DNA of 64,000 bases, from contig JAMWZR010000004.1 in NCBI GenBank assembly GCA_024282035.1, positions 39,553 to 103,552 on the forward strand, read 5' to 3'. Both the position numbers and the translations under genes were made by a program. The DNA is from Nitrosomonas sp. GTDB taxonomy: Bacteria > Pseudomonadota > Gammaproteobacteria > Burkholderiales > Nitrosomonadaceae. The stretch's first letter is position 1, and each line of letters opens with the position of its first letter. Below, piece after piece: positions 56,362 through 64,000 of this stretch. The notes below the pieces were generated by a model. The model saw nothing but the letters and a program-made list of their open reading frames with translations. It made no database searches and was not told the origin of the DNA.

Positions 56362-57261
56362 TTATTCAAATAATTCATCGCTGCGCCACAGCTGCGCTGC
56401 GCCGCGTACGCCGGAGCTGTCTCCGTGGCGGTTTTTGAGTATTGGAGTGATGAATTCATCGTTGAAGACATAGTGCGCTACCCTTTCGCGGCCTTCGGTG
56501 TAAAGTCGTTCGATATGGGACAGGCCGCCTCCGAGGATGATGGCATCGGGGTCGAGGATGTTGATTACCATGGCGAGAGCGCGACCGAAACGGTCCAGGA
56601 AACGTTGCATGGCCAATTCTGCCACGGCGTCATCCTGTAGCGCCAGTGCAGCAATCGCATGTGCCGTGACAGAGTCGGTGCCGCCATGTCGATGATAGTC
56701 TGCTGCCAGTCCCGTGCCCGAAATCAGGGTTTCGATACAGCCGTGTTGTCCGCAGTAGCAAGCAGGCCCATCACTTTCAAGTGTGTTATGGCCCCATTCG
56801 CCAGCGATATGCTGAAGACCTTGGTGCAAGCGACCATTGAACACGATTCCGCCGCCGACGCCAGTGCCCATGATGACACCAAAAACGACACCATGACCTT
56901 GACCAGCGCCGTCCAGTGCCTCGCTCAGCGCGAAACAGTTGGCGTCGTTGGCGATACGCAGTGGGCGATCCAGCAGTGTTTGCAGATCCTCGAGCAGCGG
57001 TTGTCCATTCAGACAAACGGTATTCGAATTTTTCATTCTGCCGGTTACGGCGGAAATGGCGCCAGGCGTGCCGATGCCGACTGTGCAGGTTTGGCCAATA
57101 TCGGCCTCAAGCTGCAGCGTCAGGCGATGGATTTTTTGCAGAATGGCTTGGTAGCCTTCCGATTGTAACGTGTCGATACGCTGACGCAGCAATTCCCGGC
57201 CGTGCGAATCCAGTACCACCCCTTCAATTTTGGTTCCGCCAAGATCAATTCCGATGCGCAT
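56362..57261 (-). CDS. ROK-family sugar kinase (fructokinase/glucokinase type)
   Basis: About 299 residues from the ATG at 57261. MRIGIDLGGTKIEGVVLD is the ATP phosphate-1 loop. GIGTPGAISAVTGRMKNSNT follows, then IANDANCFALSEALDGAGQGHGVVFGVIMGTGVGGGIVF, which includes the catalytic aspartate in NDANC. The ROK zinc motif CYCGQHGCIETLISG is near 180. The product phosphorylates a hexose at C6. The set of motifs fits manno(fructo)kinase/fructokinase best. In this genomic setting it could feed the glycogen and pgi pathway, but it is separated from it by the accessory patch. Confidence 0.88.
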   Translation of the reverse strand: MRIGIDLGGTKIEGVVLDSHGRELLRQRIDTLQSEGYQAILQKIHRLTLQLEADIGQTCTVGIGTPGAISAVTGRMKNSNTVCLNGQPLLEDLQTLLDRPLRIANDANCFALSEALDGAGQGHGVVFGVIMGTGVGGGIVFNGRLHQGLQHIAGEWGHNTLESDGPACYCGQHGCIETLISGTGLAADYHRHGGTDSVTAHAIAALALQDDAVAELAMQRFLDRFGRALAMVINILDPDAIILGGGLSHIERLYTEGRERVAHYVFNDEFITPILKNRHGDSSGVRGAAQLWRSDELFE

Positions 57262-57351
57262 TTTTATTCTGTGAGGATGAATTCTTTGAATTGTGCTCGA
57301 TTGCCGGGTGGATTGCAAAACCACCGGCATCGATATTGAATTGCCCCGATC

Positions 57352-58194
57352 CTATTCTGCCGCGATACGATCCAGTCCACTGCGGACAAACAGCAGTGCG
57401 CCGTGATCTGAAACGATGGGCAGGTTTTTTGCACCTACCGGTGCGATCTGCCAGTCACCGTGACGCAGCAGCGTATCGCCGATGAAGGCATCGCCCTCCA
57501 ATATCAGGCATTCCTCGTCCTGGCTCAGGCATGCTTGGGCTGTGGACCACGAAGTGCCGGCATTTAGACGAATAAGTGTCGATCGAGACTGAACATGATC
57601 GAACAGCGGTTTGTTCGATACGCCAGGACTCATTTCAATCCAATCACCCGCTTGGGCGCGAATCGTGAGCAATTCCTGGCCATCTCCCGGCAGCAGGGCG
57701 GTCATCAGATCGCGTGCGATTTCCGCGGTATGCCCAACCGGGATGCCTCGGAGATACAACAAGGCGCCGGTAGCGGAGGAAATCCTGCCATGCCGGCTAC
57801 CGGATCGTGCAAGGTGGTAGTCACCTGCACTGACTGTTAGTGTTCCGAGACTGGCAGAGCCGCGCAACACGATGCACTCCTCGTCTTCATGATGGCGATG
57901 CATGGGAAGACTGGCGCCAGGGGCAAGGTCCAGAATGAATGTGCGGTGAACGGCGTCGAGGGTTTTGGCCCGGACTCCGGGACTGAGCGTGCGCCATGAT
58001 CCCTGTTCGCTGCGTATCGTGATACGTTCGGCTTCGGTATCCATACTGATGTGAATACGCTGAAAAATCCGTGTTCGGAGATCGGCACGTTGTGCAGGAC
58101 TGGGAGGCAGCGGGTCCAGACCTTGCAGCAGAGCCGATTCCACGGCTTTGGTTGCGTCCGGATTGTCTGGGTCCAGGGGATAATGTTTTTTCAT
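57352..58194 (-). CDS. ChrR-like double-cupin protein, putative anti-sigma partner
   Basis: A 280-residue protein with two ChrR-type cupin domains. The first (about 68-155) has the metal ligands H-R-H-H-x-D-E-E-C and a later histidine (SAGDYHLARSGSRHG). In the second (about 183-270) the HxH position is occupied by STAQACLSQDEEC, so metal ligands are lost. The first ~50 residues, where ChrR has its sigma-binding zinc domain, lack the H-x3-C-x2-C pattern. It overlaps the ECF sigma gene by four bases and so probably modulates that sigma factor, but by a route different from canonical zinc anti-sigmas. Confidence 0.75.
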   Translation of the reverse strand: MKKHYPLDPDNPDATKAVESALLQGLDPLPPSPAQRADLRTRIFQRIHISMDTEAERITIRSEQGSWRTLSPGVRAKTLDAVHRTFILDLAPGASLPMHRHHEDEECIVLRGSASLGTLTVSAGDYHLARSGSRHGRISSATGALLYLRGIPVGHTAEIARDLMTALLPGDGQELLTIRAQAGDWIEMSPGVSNKPLFDHVQSRSTLIRLNAGTSWSTAQACLSQDEECLILEGDAFIGDTLLRHGDWQIAPVGAKNLPIVSDHGALLFVRSGLDRIAAE

Positions 58195-58799
58195 GATTCC
58201 ACGCCTTTGTCTAAATCCGTTTCCAGTAACGATTGCAAGTGCTTCAACGCACGCCGGATATGCGATTTTACCGTGCCTAACGCCATGTCTGTATAGGCTG
58301 CTATTTCCTCATGCGTCAAGCCGCGGAAGAATGCCATGGCCAGTAGTTGTCTTTGCACCGGGTCGAGTTGCTGCATGGCCTGGTTCAGCCTGATGTTGTT
58401 TTGCGTGGCTGCGAGCAGGACCTGAGGATCGTCAGCACTGGTGGCTTCGGTTTGCAGGAGTAATTCAGGTTCCTCGTGCAGTTCTGCCGTGTCAGCGCGG
58501 CGCAAATGGTCCAGTGCCCGGCTGCGTGTTAGTGTCAGTAACCAGGCCATGACATTACCGCGTTGCGGATCGAATCGCAGGGCTTCGCGCCAAACCTGCC
58601 AGTACACGTCTTCACAGACTTCCTCGGCTGCCTGCGGGTTGCGCGTGATGCGCAGCGCCAGACTGTAGACCAGGCTCAGGGTGGTTTCGTAGAGTAGTGC
58701 CAGTGCCTGTTCATCGTGATGGGCAATGGCGCTGATCCATGCCTGCAAGTTTAAGTCCTGCTGGGTGTCGTTGCGAATCGTTGTACCGATATCACTCAC
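58191..58799 (-). CDS. ECF-type RNA polymerase sigma factor
   Basis: A 202-residue group IV sigma factor. Region 2 spans about residues 20-100: ALALLYETTLSLVYSLALRITRNPQAAEEVCEDVYWQVWREALRFDPQRG, then AWLLTLTRSRALDHLRR. Region 4, about 140-195, includes LAMAFFRGLTHEEIAAYTDMALGTVKSHIRRAL. The start is GTG at 58799, overlapping the upstream small gene by four bases (GTGA); the stop overlaps the cupin gene. The layout resembles RpoE-ChrR or SigK-type pairs that answer singlet oxygen or organic oxidants. The inducing signal here is unknown. Confidence 0.9.
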   Translation of the reverse strand: MSDIGTTIRNDTQQDLNLQAWISAIAHHDEQALALLYETTLSLVYSLALRITRNPQAAEEVCEDVYWQVWREALRFDPQRGNVMAWLLTLTRSRALDHLRRADTAELHEEPELLLQTEATSADDPQVLLAATQNNIRLNQAMQQLDPVQRQLLAMAFFRGLTHEEIAAYTDMALGTVKSHIRRALKHLQSLLETDLDKGVES

Positions 58800-59020
58800 G
58801 GCAGTCGTCCGTCAACTGGCTCGATCACGTCATGGCGTTCCATTGAGTCACACAAGTGGCTCATAGCGTTCGATTTGCGGCAGCGATACATCCGAAAATT
58901 CAAGTAGCTGGATTCTTGCCGTGTAGGGGCGACGATGGCTCGGAGCAATGCAAGTACTTCGTGGCAGTTACTGGCTTGCGCTGTCACACAGGCGATGACC
59001 TCGATGGTGCGCGGTGGCAT
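58796..59020 (-). CDS. Short antibiotic-biosynthesis-monooxygenase-like protein
   Basis: About 74 residues from the ATG at 59020. The first half, IEVIACVTAQASNCHEVLALLRAIVAPTRQESSYLNFRMYRCR, matches the ABM ferredoxin-like fold (PF03992). The rest does not continue the usual FTFVEEW segment, so the domain appears truncated or degenerate at its C-terminus. It overlaps the sigma factor start by four bases and may serve mainly as a coupled first gene. ABM-like proteins are often heme- or quinone-related. Function here is uncertain. Confidence 0.5.
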   Translation of the reverse strand: MPPRTIEVIACVTAQASNCHEVLALLRAIVAPTRQESSYLNFRMYRCRKSNAMSHLCDSMERHDVIEPVDGRLP

Positions 59021-59471
59021 GTTTTCCTCTCGATTCCAATACACGGGGGTGAATCGCAACGGCAATATAGCAGATACCGCATCAGCTTATACGCAGAAAG
59101 CCTGATTTTGGATGCAAATTGTTTGACAAGATCCGGTATCCATTATGAAAAATTTTAGTGCAGTGAAGCTGATTTAGGGGTTGCCTTGATTTGAGGCAGA
59201 ACAAATAAATCTATTTTATTTCATTGTCTTAATCTATGAATTGACTGTTTTATCCACAGAATTTGTGGACAATCGAAATTGTTAATAGTTGCGGCTGGCA
59301 ATCTCGTGAAGTACGGGATTATTTTTTTGCTTGCATCCAAATTTCATTTTCCTGCGTAAGTCATGTTGAATCGTCCTGCAGCGGACTGGCCGTTCAGGAA
59401 TTTTGGCGATTCACCGAGGAAACCGATTTGTTGGGCTCGGTACGATGATTAAATTGACAGGAGAATGAATC
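59021..59471. other. Divergent regulatory gap before the sigma operon and globin gene
   Basis: This 451-base gap holds no gene. On minus GCATCC (59110-59115) and CGTA (59090-59093), separated by 16 bases, resemble an ECF (RpoE/ChrR-type) promoter driving the ABM-sigma-cupin operon. On plus an imperfect palindrome lies at 59250-59272 upstream of the globin gene. The rest is AT-rich and unassigned. Confidence 0.45.
59250..59272. promoter_or_regulatory. Palindrome TTATCCACA-N5-TGTGGACAA upstream of the globin gene
   Basis: A near-perfect inverted repeat (8 of 9 positions) with a 5-base spacer lies 200 bases upstream of the globin ATG. A second small inverted repeat, ACAAT-cgaa-ATTGT, overlaps its right end. 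Each half resembles a DnaA box, but the symmetry suggests a dimeric regulator site. No matching regulator gene is adjacent. Confidence 0.5.
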
Positions 59472-60062
59472 ATGCAATGGATGGAACCTAAAACCAATAT
59501 ACATGAATGGCTCAAATATGTAGCCATAGCGTTGATATGCGGGCTGGTTGCTGTAGATGGTATCGGCACGGTTGTGGCGAATGACGATGGGCAGGCGGGA
59601 CGATCGGTGTCATCCACTACTGCGCGTGACGAGGAAGGTGAAACCGGTCCGCGTTTCGTGATGGAGAGTGATTCGGTGGCGGCGCGGCTGGGAGGTTATC
59701 ATGGCATTCTGGCTTTTCTGCATCAGTTTGCCGTACCGGCTCTGCTGGCAGATAGCGAGATTGCTCCGTTTTTTGGCAATCTTACCACCACGCCCGAAGA
59801 TATCGAGCAATGTCTGGCCATGATGCTGGATCACGACCTGGGGGGATCGTCGCGTCATAGCGGAGCCATGCTGGAATCGGGTCATCGTTGCCGTAGCTCC
59901 ATGGCAAAAATCCATCGTGGACGACATATTCCCGACCAAGCCATTACCCGGTTTATTGCCATCGTCGGTGAACAAGCGGCATTGGCCGGAGTCAGTCCAG
60001 ACGATATTAAGATGGTTGCCAAGGTGCTGGAACGCAACCGAGGAGGTATTCGCAACAAATAA
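59472..60062 (+). CDS. Exported group 1 truncated haemoglobin
   Basis: A 196-residue protein. Residues about 13-37 form a signal peptide or anchor (WLKYVAIALICGLVAVDGIGTVVA). A ~30-residue polar linker follows, then a truncated globin: GGYHGILAFLHQFAVPALLADSEIAPFFGN, and near the proximal helix SSMAKIHRGRHIPDQAITRFIAIV. The likely heme-binding histidine is in AKIHRG. About twelve extra residues (around RHSGAMLESGH) are inserted between the DLGG and SSM blocks relative to typical trHbN. Group 1 truncated globins bind O2 and NO. Export to the periplasm would suit detoxification of NO made during ammonia oxidation, which is inference. A good ribosome site (caggaga) precedes the ATG. Confidence 0.8.
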   Translation: MQWMEPKTNIHEWLKYVAIALICGLVAVDGIGTVVANDDGQAGRSVSSTTARDEEGETGPRFVMESDSVAARLGGYHGILAFLHQFAVPALLADSEIAPFFGNLTTTPEDIEQCLAMMLDHDLGGSSRHSGAMLESGHRCRSSMAKIHRGRHIPDQAITRFIAIVGEQAALAGVSPDDIKMVAKVLERNRGGIRNK

Positions 60063-60073
60063 AGAAACACATG

Positions 60074-60097
60074 CGACCCTGCTGGAGAGCGGGGTCG
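60074..60097. terminator. Hairpin between convergent globin and VOC genes
   Basis: CGACCC at 60074-60079 pairs with GGGTCG at 60092-60097 around a 12-base loop, in the 49-base gap between convergent stops. Downstream on plus the sequence becomes T-rich only after about ten bases, and on minus a gtttctt stretch follows. It may work on both strands. Confidence 0.45.
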
Positions 60098-60111
60098 TCG
60101 TCTTCGCAGTT

Positions 60112-60492
60112 TTATTGCATGGAATGCAAACCGATCATGTTGCCTTCAGTATCCCGAATCAGGGCAATGTGTCCATATTCACCAATCGACATTTTACCGC
60201 GCATGAGTTGTCCCCCTGCGGCAGTTGCTCGAGCGGATTCGATACTGCAATCCGCACACATGAAGTAAACCAGCACGGCATTACCGCCCGACGGACCATC
60301 GGCCATTTTGACCAGTGCGCCGGATATACCCATTCTGTCTTTTAGCATCGGAAAACTCCACAACTCGATATTCATGTCGGGAGGATTGTTCAAACGTTCC
60401 AGGGTAACCTGAAACACGGTTTCATAAAAACGCTTGGCCCGATCCATGTCTTGTACATAGATTTCGAACCAGCCAACGGGATTATGGTTCAT
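60112..60492 (-). CDS. VOC family (glyoxalase/bleomycin-resistance fold) protein
   Basis: About 126 residues from the ATG at 60492, which has a strong caggag site. The single VOC module has VGWFEIYVQDMDRAKRFYETVFQVTLERL at its start. YFMCADCSIESARATAAGGQLMRGKMSIGEYGHIALIRDTEGNMIGLHSM follows at its end. This is the glyoxalase-like subgroup with metal ligands contributed by paired strands (E, H, E). Many such proteins are uncharacterised. It is a single-gene unit convergent with the globin gene. Confidence 0.85.
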   Translation of the reverse strand: MNHNPVGWFEIYVQDMDRAKRFYETVFQVTLERLNNPPDMNIELWSFPMLKDRMGISGALVKMADGPSGGNAVLVYFMCADCSIESARATAAGGQLMRGKMSIGEYGHIALIRDTEGNMIGLHSMQ

Positions 60493-60646
60493 GTCCGTCT
60501 CCTGTGATGTTTTGTTACGGATCACAATGATTACACAGTTTTTGCTACAAAGTGGCTATGCAATATGTATTCGGGTGATGCCGGGTCAAGCGCAGGAAAC
60601 AGAAATGGGGATTGGGGGATGTGGAACAGGGATGAGTATTCATTCT

Positions 60647-60669
60647 GCAGCAGGGAAAAACCCTGCTGC
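60647..60669 (-). terminator. Strong hairpin after the triple-CheW gene
   Basis: A perfect 9-bp GC-rich stem (GCAGCAGGG/CCCTGCTGC) with a 5-base loop starts six bases after the CheW stop. There is no following T-run on either strand. It probably stabilises the 3' end or works with Rho. Confidence 0.5.
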
Positions 60670-60674
60670 CTGAC

Positions 60675-62201
60675 TTAAGCTACGGCGAGTTGCTGTGCCC
60701 GGAAGGCTCGGGCTATTTTTTCCAGATCCAGCACGGGCAGCATGCGTATGGCTTTACCGTTGCCGATTTGAGCCAGTTTGTTGGAATGGATCGCGTGCAT
60801 CAGATCCGTGTGTTCCGCACCACCGAAGTGAGGTAATTCCGGTTCCCATTGCACCAATTCGATCGATTTCAGGGCAGGAATGGCGAATCCCATTGCTTCA
60901 TCGTCGATTTCGATGACTAGAACACTGGCGGTGGGTGAAATCTGCGCGGGATGGCCGGTGACGAGACGACTTAGACAGACTACCGGGATGCTGCGTCCAC
61001 GCACCACGATCATGCCCAGCATGGGGCCGGTTTGTTCGAAAATGGGAATGTCGTGCGTGAATGGCAGGATTTCGCGGATTTGTTCGAATGGTGAAGCGGT
61101 TTCACTACCGAGCAGATACGTGATCATGTTGCGTTTCTTTTCGGTACTTTCGCTGCCAGCTTCTGAGGCTGGAGTCTTGATCTGGCGCTTGATAGAGTGG
61201 TCCAATGTGATGACATCGGCCAGCGCAACGATTTGTGGATCGTTTTTGAGTACAGAGCTGTTCAATACCAGTAGTTGGGAAGCCAGGATCGATTCCTGCT
61301 GTACACTGGTCTCCGGCAGGGATGATTTGGGTAAAACCCCATTGAACAAGGAGGGTCTTGGTAGTGCATAGTTGGGTACATTGATGATTTCGCTGGGACG
61401 GATGCGTACGACATCGATTACTTTGTTGACCAGAAAAGCCACCATGCCCTGAGGTAACAAGATAATGAATGCCTGGATCGATGTATTCGGATCGAGTTTT
61501 CCAAGTCCGCAGACTTGCAGCAAATCCAACGTGGGGATCTTGTTGCTGGCGTATTGAATAACTCCCCGGCAACTGCCCATGGCCATGGCGGATTTTTCGA
61601 TGACAGGATCGGATAACGTGGTGTATACCGCCATCGCATCGATCGCCAATGCGATCCGGTTGCAGCGTAGCAGGAGCATGGGAACGGCTTTGTTTTTTTG
61701 ACTGATGCTGCCTTCCAGGGCACCACCGAGAGTGGTTTTTGACTCATGGTGGTCTACCAAAGGCACATCCTTGAGCATGACCAGCGCCGACGGCGACAGC
61801 AGATTGATCAGCGTGCCATCATCATTGCGGCGGATACTGCCATAAAAAACGGACTGGTCGGCCGCTGCAAAACTGACATGATTGATGTCCTGGGTATCGC
61901 CCGTGAACACACCGGTGACTGCTTCGGTCAGCAGACCCAGAAGCTTGTTTTCATGCACCATGATGATGACGCTCGGAAATGGTATTTTTGTTGCTGCCGC
62001 ACCGAGCACGATACGCAGATCGATCACGGGCACCATGACACCGCGCAGATCGATTCCACCAATGACATAGGGTGCGGCACAGGGTAATTTAGCCAAGGTG
62101 CCGCAAGGTATGACTTCGCGCAAGGCCTGCATGGGTAATCCGAGATCCATGCCGCCAATGCGAAAGCCCCCGAATCCCGATTCTGTTGCGGATGATTCCA
62201 T
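60675..62201 (-). CDS. Protein with three tandem CheW domains
   Basis: A 508-residue cytoplasmic adaptor made of three CheW-like SH3-pair domains. The first (about 10-155) has RIGGMDLGLPMQALREVIPCG and VIGGIDLRGVMVPVIDLRIVLG. The second (about 170-315) has LLLRCNRIALAIDAMAVYTTL and GVIQYASNKIPTLDLLQVCGL. The third (about 355-500) has MITYLLGSETASPFEQIREILPF and GMIVVRGRSIPVVCLSRLVTG. CheW links receptors to the CheA kinase, and a three-domain form could join several receptors or kinases in one array. Its ATG shares a base with the receptor stop (TGATG), so the two are co-translated. No CheA, CheY, CheR or CheB is visible in the window. Confidence 0.85.
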   Translation of the reverse strand: MESSATESGFGGFRIGGMDLGLPMQALREVIPCGTLAKLPCAAPYVIGGIDLRGVMVPVIDLRIVLGAAATKIPFPSVIIMVHENKLLGLLTEAVTGVFTGDTQDINHVSFAAADQSVFYGSIRRNDDGTLINLLSPSALVMLKDVPLVDHHESKTTLGGALEGSISQKNKAVPMLLLRCNRIALAIDAMAVYTTLSDPVIEKSAMAMGSCRGVIQYASNKIPTLDLLQVCGLGKLDPNTSIQAFIILLPQGMVAFLVNKVIDVVRIRPSEIINVPNYALPRPSLFNGVLPKSSLPETSVQQESILASQLLVLNSSVLKNDPQIVALADVITLDHSIKRQIKTPASEAGSESTEKKRNMITYLLGSETASPFEQIREILPFTHDIPIFEQTGPMLGMIVVRGRSIPVVCLSRLVTGHPAQISPTASVLVIEIDDEAMGFAIPALKSIELVQWEPELPHFGGAEHTDLMHAIHSNKLAQIGNGKAIRMLPVLDLEKIARAFRAQQLAVA

Positions 62202-64000
62202 CAGTTGGCCTTGGTTTTCGCGCTGGCTATCTGTTCGATCAGCAAACTGACCTGCTTGGCCATCTTGCTCTGGTTTTCAGCGGATTCGGCAATTTCTGCC
62301 ACGCTCTTGCTGGTTTTGGCTACGCCCGACATGATGCCCTCGAAGCTGCGCGATGCTTCGCGACTGACTTCAGCACCCTTGTCGACATGCTGCGTCGATT
62401 CCTCAATCAGCTTGGTGATTTCACGAGCCGCGACCGAGCTGCGTTCAGCAAGCTTGCGGACTTCATCGGCCACTACCGAGAAACCAATGCCATGTTCTCC
62501 GGCACGTGCAGCCTCGATGGCGGCGTTAAATGCCAATAGATTGGTTTGATTGGCAATTTCGTCGATGACGCCGACGATTTCAGAAACCTGCGACGAACTC
62601 GCCTGTATAGAGGTTATTGCGGTAATGGATTTTTGCAAAGCATCGAACCCCGATTGCGCCGCAGTAGAGGAGTCATGTGCCAGCTCGGCTGCTACATTTG
62701 AATTGGCCGCGATGGCGTTGACGCTCGCAACCAGTTCGCGAACATGTGAGTCCATTTCGGCTGCTCCACTGGCGATGCGTTTTTCGAGCTCGACTTCGCT
62801 GGTGACATCGTGTGCATACTTGACGATTTTCATGACCTGACCATTGAGATCGAAAATGGGATTGTAAGTCGCCTGAATCCATACATCGCGATTGAATTTG
62901 CCAACGCGATGGAATCGTCCGCTGATGAATTCACCTTCACCGAGTCTGAGCCAGAAATCACGATACTCCTTGCTTTGGGTGTACTCATTGGTACAGAACG
63001 TACTGTGGTGCTGGTCTTTGATTTCACGTAGTGTGTAACCCATTGCAGCCAGGAAATTACGATTGGCATCCAGTACCTTACCATTCAGATCGAATTCGAT
63101 AACGGCTTGACCGCGATCGATGGCAGCGACCTTGGCTTCAAATTCAGAAGTTTGTAGCTTACTGCTGGTGATGTCGGTGGCAAATTTTACGACCCGGGCC
63201 GGATTGCCACAGGGATCGAAAATGGGGCTATACGTAGCCTGTATCCAGACTTCGTGATTATTTTTGCCGACGCGCTTGAATTCTCCCGACTCAAATTCGC
63301 CGTGTCCCAAACGCTCCCAGAAAGCCTGGTAATCTGCGCTCGCGGCTTCGACGGGGTCGACAAACATGCGATGATGCCGTCCCTTGATATCTTCCAGATG
63401 ATATCCGGTGAGCCTGAGAAAGTTTTCGTTGGCGTTGATGACCTTGCCACTCATGTCGAACTCGATCATGGCCTGGGAGCGATCGATAGCCTGGATTTTT
63501 CCCATTGCATCCAGGCGTTCTAGTTTGACTGCGGTAATGTCATCCGCTTGGATAATGATCTTGGTCAGTATGCCATCGAGCCCGAGTATCGGGCTGAAAT
63601 TGGCCAGAAACCAGCGTTCGAGTCCGCCTACACCCTTGCGCCGGATTTCGATATTGACCGGATGATGCTCGCGCAATGCGCGCCACAGATCGATATGAGG
63701 CTGAGCACGAATATCTTCTTCGAACTGAATGTGATTTTCGTGTTTGCCCAGCAGATCGGCGAGTCCGAAGCCGAGAGCATTTTGCATGCGCTCATTGGCA
63801 CTGAGGATATGACCGTCCGCCGATAATTCCATCAGGCAACTGCTTTTGGATACGGCATCCATGCGCGCCGACATTTCCATCGCTTCAAGCTTTGCTTGCG
63901 TAATGTCATTACAATATTTCACTACGCGTATCGGTTTTCCATCGAGATCCAAGATGGGATTGTAAGTCGCCTGGATCCAGATTTTTTTTCCATCCTTGCC
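62201..64000 (-). CDS. Multi-PAS soluble methyl-accepting chemoreceptor (N-terminus cut)
   Basis: The frame enters from the right edge, so the N-terminus is missing; the visible 599 residues contain no transmembrane helix. The end of one PAS domain is visible ([15 protein letters not shown]), then three more PAS-PAC units (about 63880-62800). Two of these share the block VWIQATY-x-PIFD. The C-terminal signalling domain has the hairpin tip [42 protein letters not shown] and a short coiled-coil tail. This resembles the PAS-PAS-MCP receptors such as BdlA and Aer-like sensors, which bind heme or flavin and sense redox or oxygen. Whether the PAS domains bind a cofactor cannot be read here. Confidence 0.85.
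   Translation of the reverse strand, partial: GKDGKKIWIQATYNPILDLDGKPIRVVKYCNDITQAKLEAMEMSARMDAVSKSSCLMELSADGHILSANERMQNALGFGLADLLGKHENHIQFEEDIRAQPHIDLWRALREHHPVNIEIRRKGVGGLERWFLANFSPILGLDGILTKIIIQADDITAVKLERLDAMGKIQAIDRSQAMIEFDMSGKVINANENFLRLTGYHLEDIKGRHHRMFVDPVEAASADYQAFWERLGHGEFESGEFKRVGKNNHEVWIQATYSPIFDPCGNPARVVKFATDITSSKLQTSEFEAKVAAIDRGQAVIEFDLNGKVLDANRNFLAAMGYTLREIKDQHHSTFCTNEYTQSKEYRDFWLRLGEGEFISGRFHRVGKFNRDVWIQATYNPIFDLNGQVMKIVKYAHDVTSEVELEKRIASGAAEMDSHVRELVASVNAIAANSNVAAELAHDSSTAAQSGFDALQKSITAITSIQASSSQVSEIVGVIDEIANQTNLLAFNAAIEAARAGEHGIGFSVVADEVRKLAERSSVAAREITKLIEESTQHVDKGAEVSREASRSFEGIMSGVAKTSKSVAEIAESAENQSKMAKQVSLLIEQIASAKTKAN

Noticed and set aside
59250-59272. A DnaA-box pair hinting at a replication origin
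   Set aside because: Only two boxes are present, arranged as a palindrome, with no dnaA, dnaN, gidA or extended AT-rich unwinding region nearby.

Overview
The window reads as a betaproteobacterial chromosome, most probably an ammonia oxidiser of the Nitrosomonadaceae (Nitrosomonas-like). This is inferred from gene order, protein style, an E. coli-like greA/yhbY/rlmE/ftsH/folP/glmM neighbourhood, and a glycogen operon with two GH57 enzymes. I see no rRNA, tRNA, CRISPR array or intact insertion sequence. Most of the window is housekeeping DNA, with one accessory patch at about 52.9-56.35 kb.

Layout. (1) 1-5991, minus strand: a VanZ-like membrane protein cut by the left edge, a deoxyinosine DNA glycosylase, a phosphoglycerate mutase, a fatty acid desaturase, a HIT protein and a nucleotidyltransferase in a tight run, and a cysteine desulfurase. 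(2) 6155-9914, minus: a gtrB-gtrA-gtrC-like glycan-modification set and an AlkA-type glycosylase. (3) 10128-27981, plus: a complete division and cell wall (dcw) cluster, mraZ-rsmH-ftsL-ftsI-murE-murF-mraY-murD-ftsW-murG-murC-murB-ddl-ftsQ-ftsA-ftsZ. A sigma70-type promoter and an array of TGGG MraZ boxes precede it, and most junctions overlap. (4) 28120-41162, mostly minus: cysG, a lone pstS with a Pho box, glmM, folP, ftsH, rlmE, divergent yhbY, greA, and carAB with an intrinsic terminator in the carA leader.

(5) 41492-52806: a PH-domain membrane protein, then a glycogen locus. glgC, two GH57 enzymes, pgi and glgA lie on minus and glgB is divergent. A perfect 15-bp direct repeat sits between glgC and glgB. 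The set covers glucose-phosphate interconversion, ADP-glucose synthesis, chain elongation, branching and glucan remodelling. (6) 53006-56361: an alpha/alpha-toroid protein coupled to a WecG/TagA glycosyltransferase, a decayed PhnB-like VOC pseudogene, an unknown AT-rich gene and nearly 500 bp of eroded DNA. (7) 56362-60492: a ROK sugar kinase, a monooxygenase-like protein/ECF sigma/ChrR-like cupin operon, an exported truncated haemoglobin and a VOC protein. (8) 60675-64000, minus: a protein with three CheW domains, translationally coupled to a soluble multi-PAS chemoreceptor cut by the right edge.

The observations I rate highest are the carA leader attenuator, the nucleotidyltransferase/HIT/desaturase/mutase cluster, the triple-CheW/multi-PAS receptor pair, the glg operon with its direct repeats, and the sigma/cupin and exported-globin neighbourhood. 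Family calls come from motifs I could read. No database search was possible.
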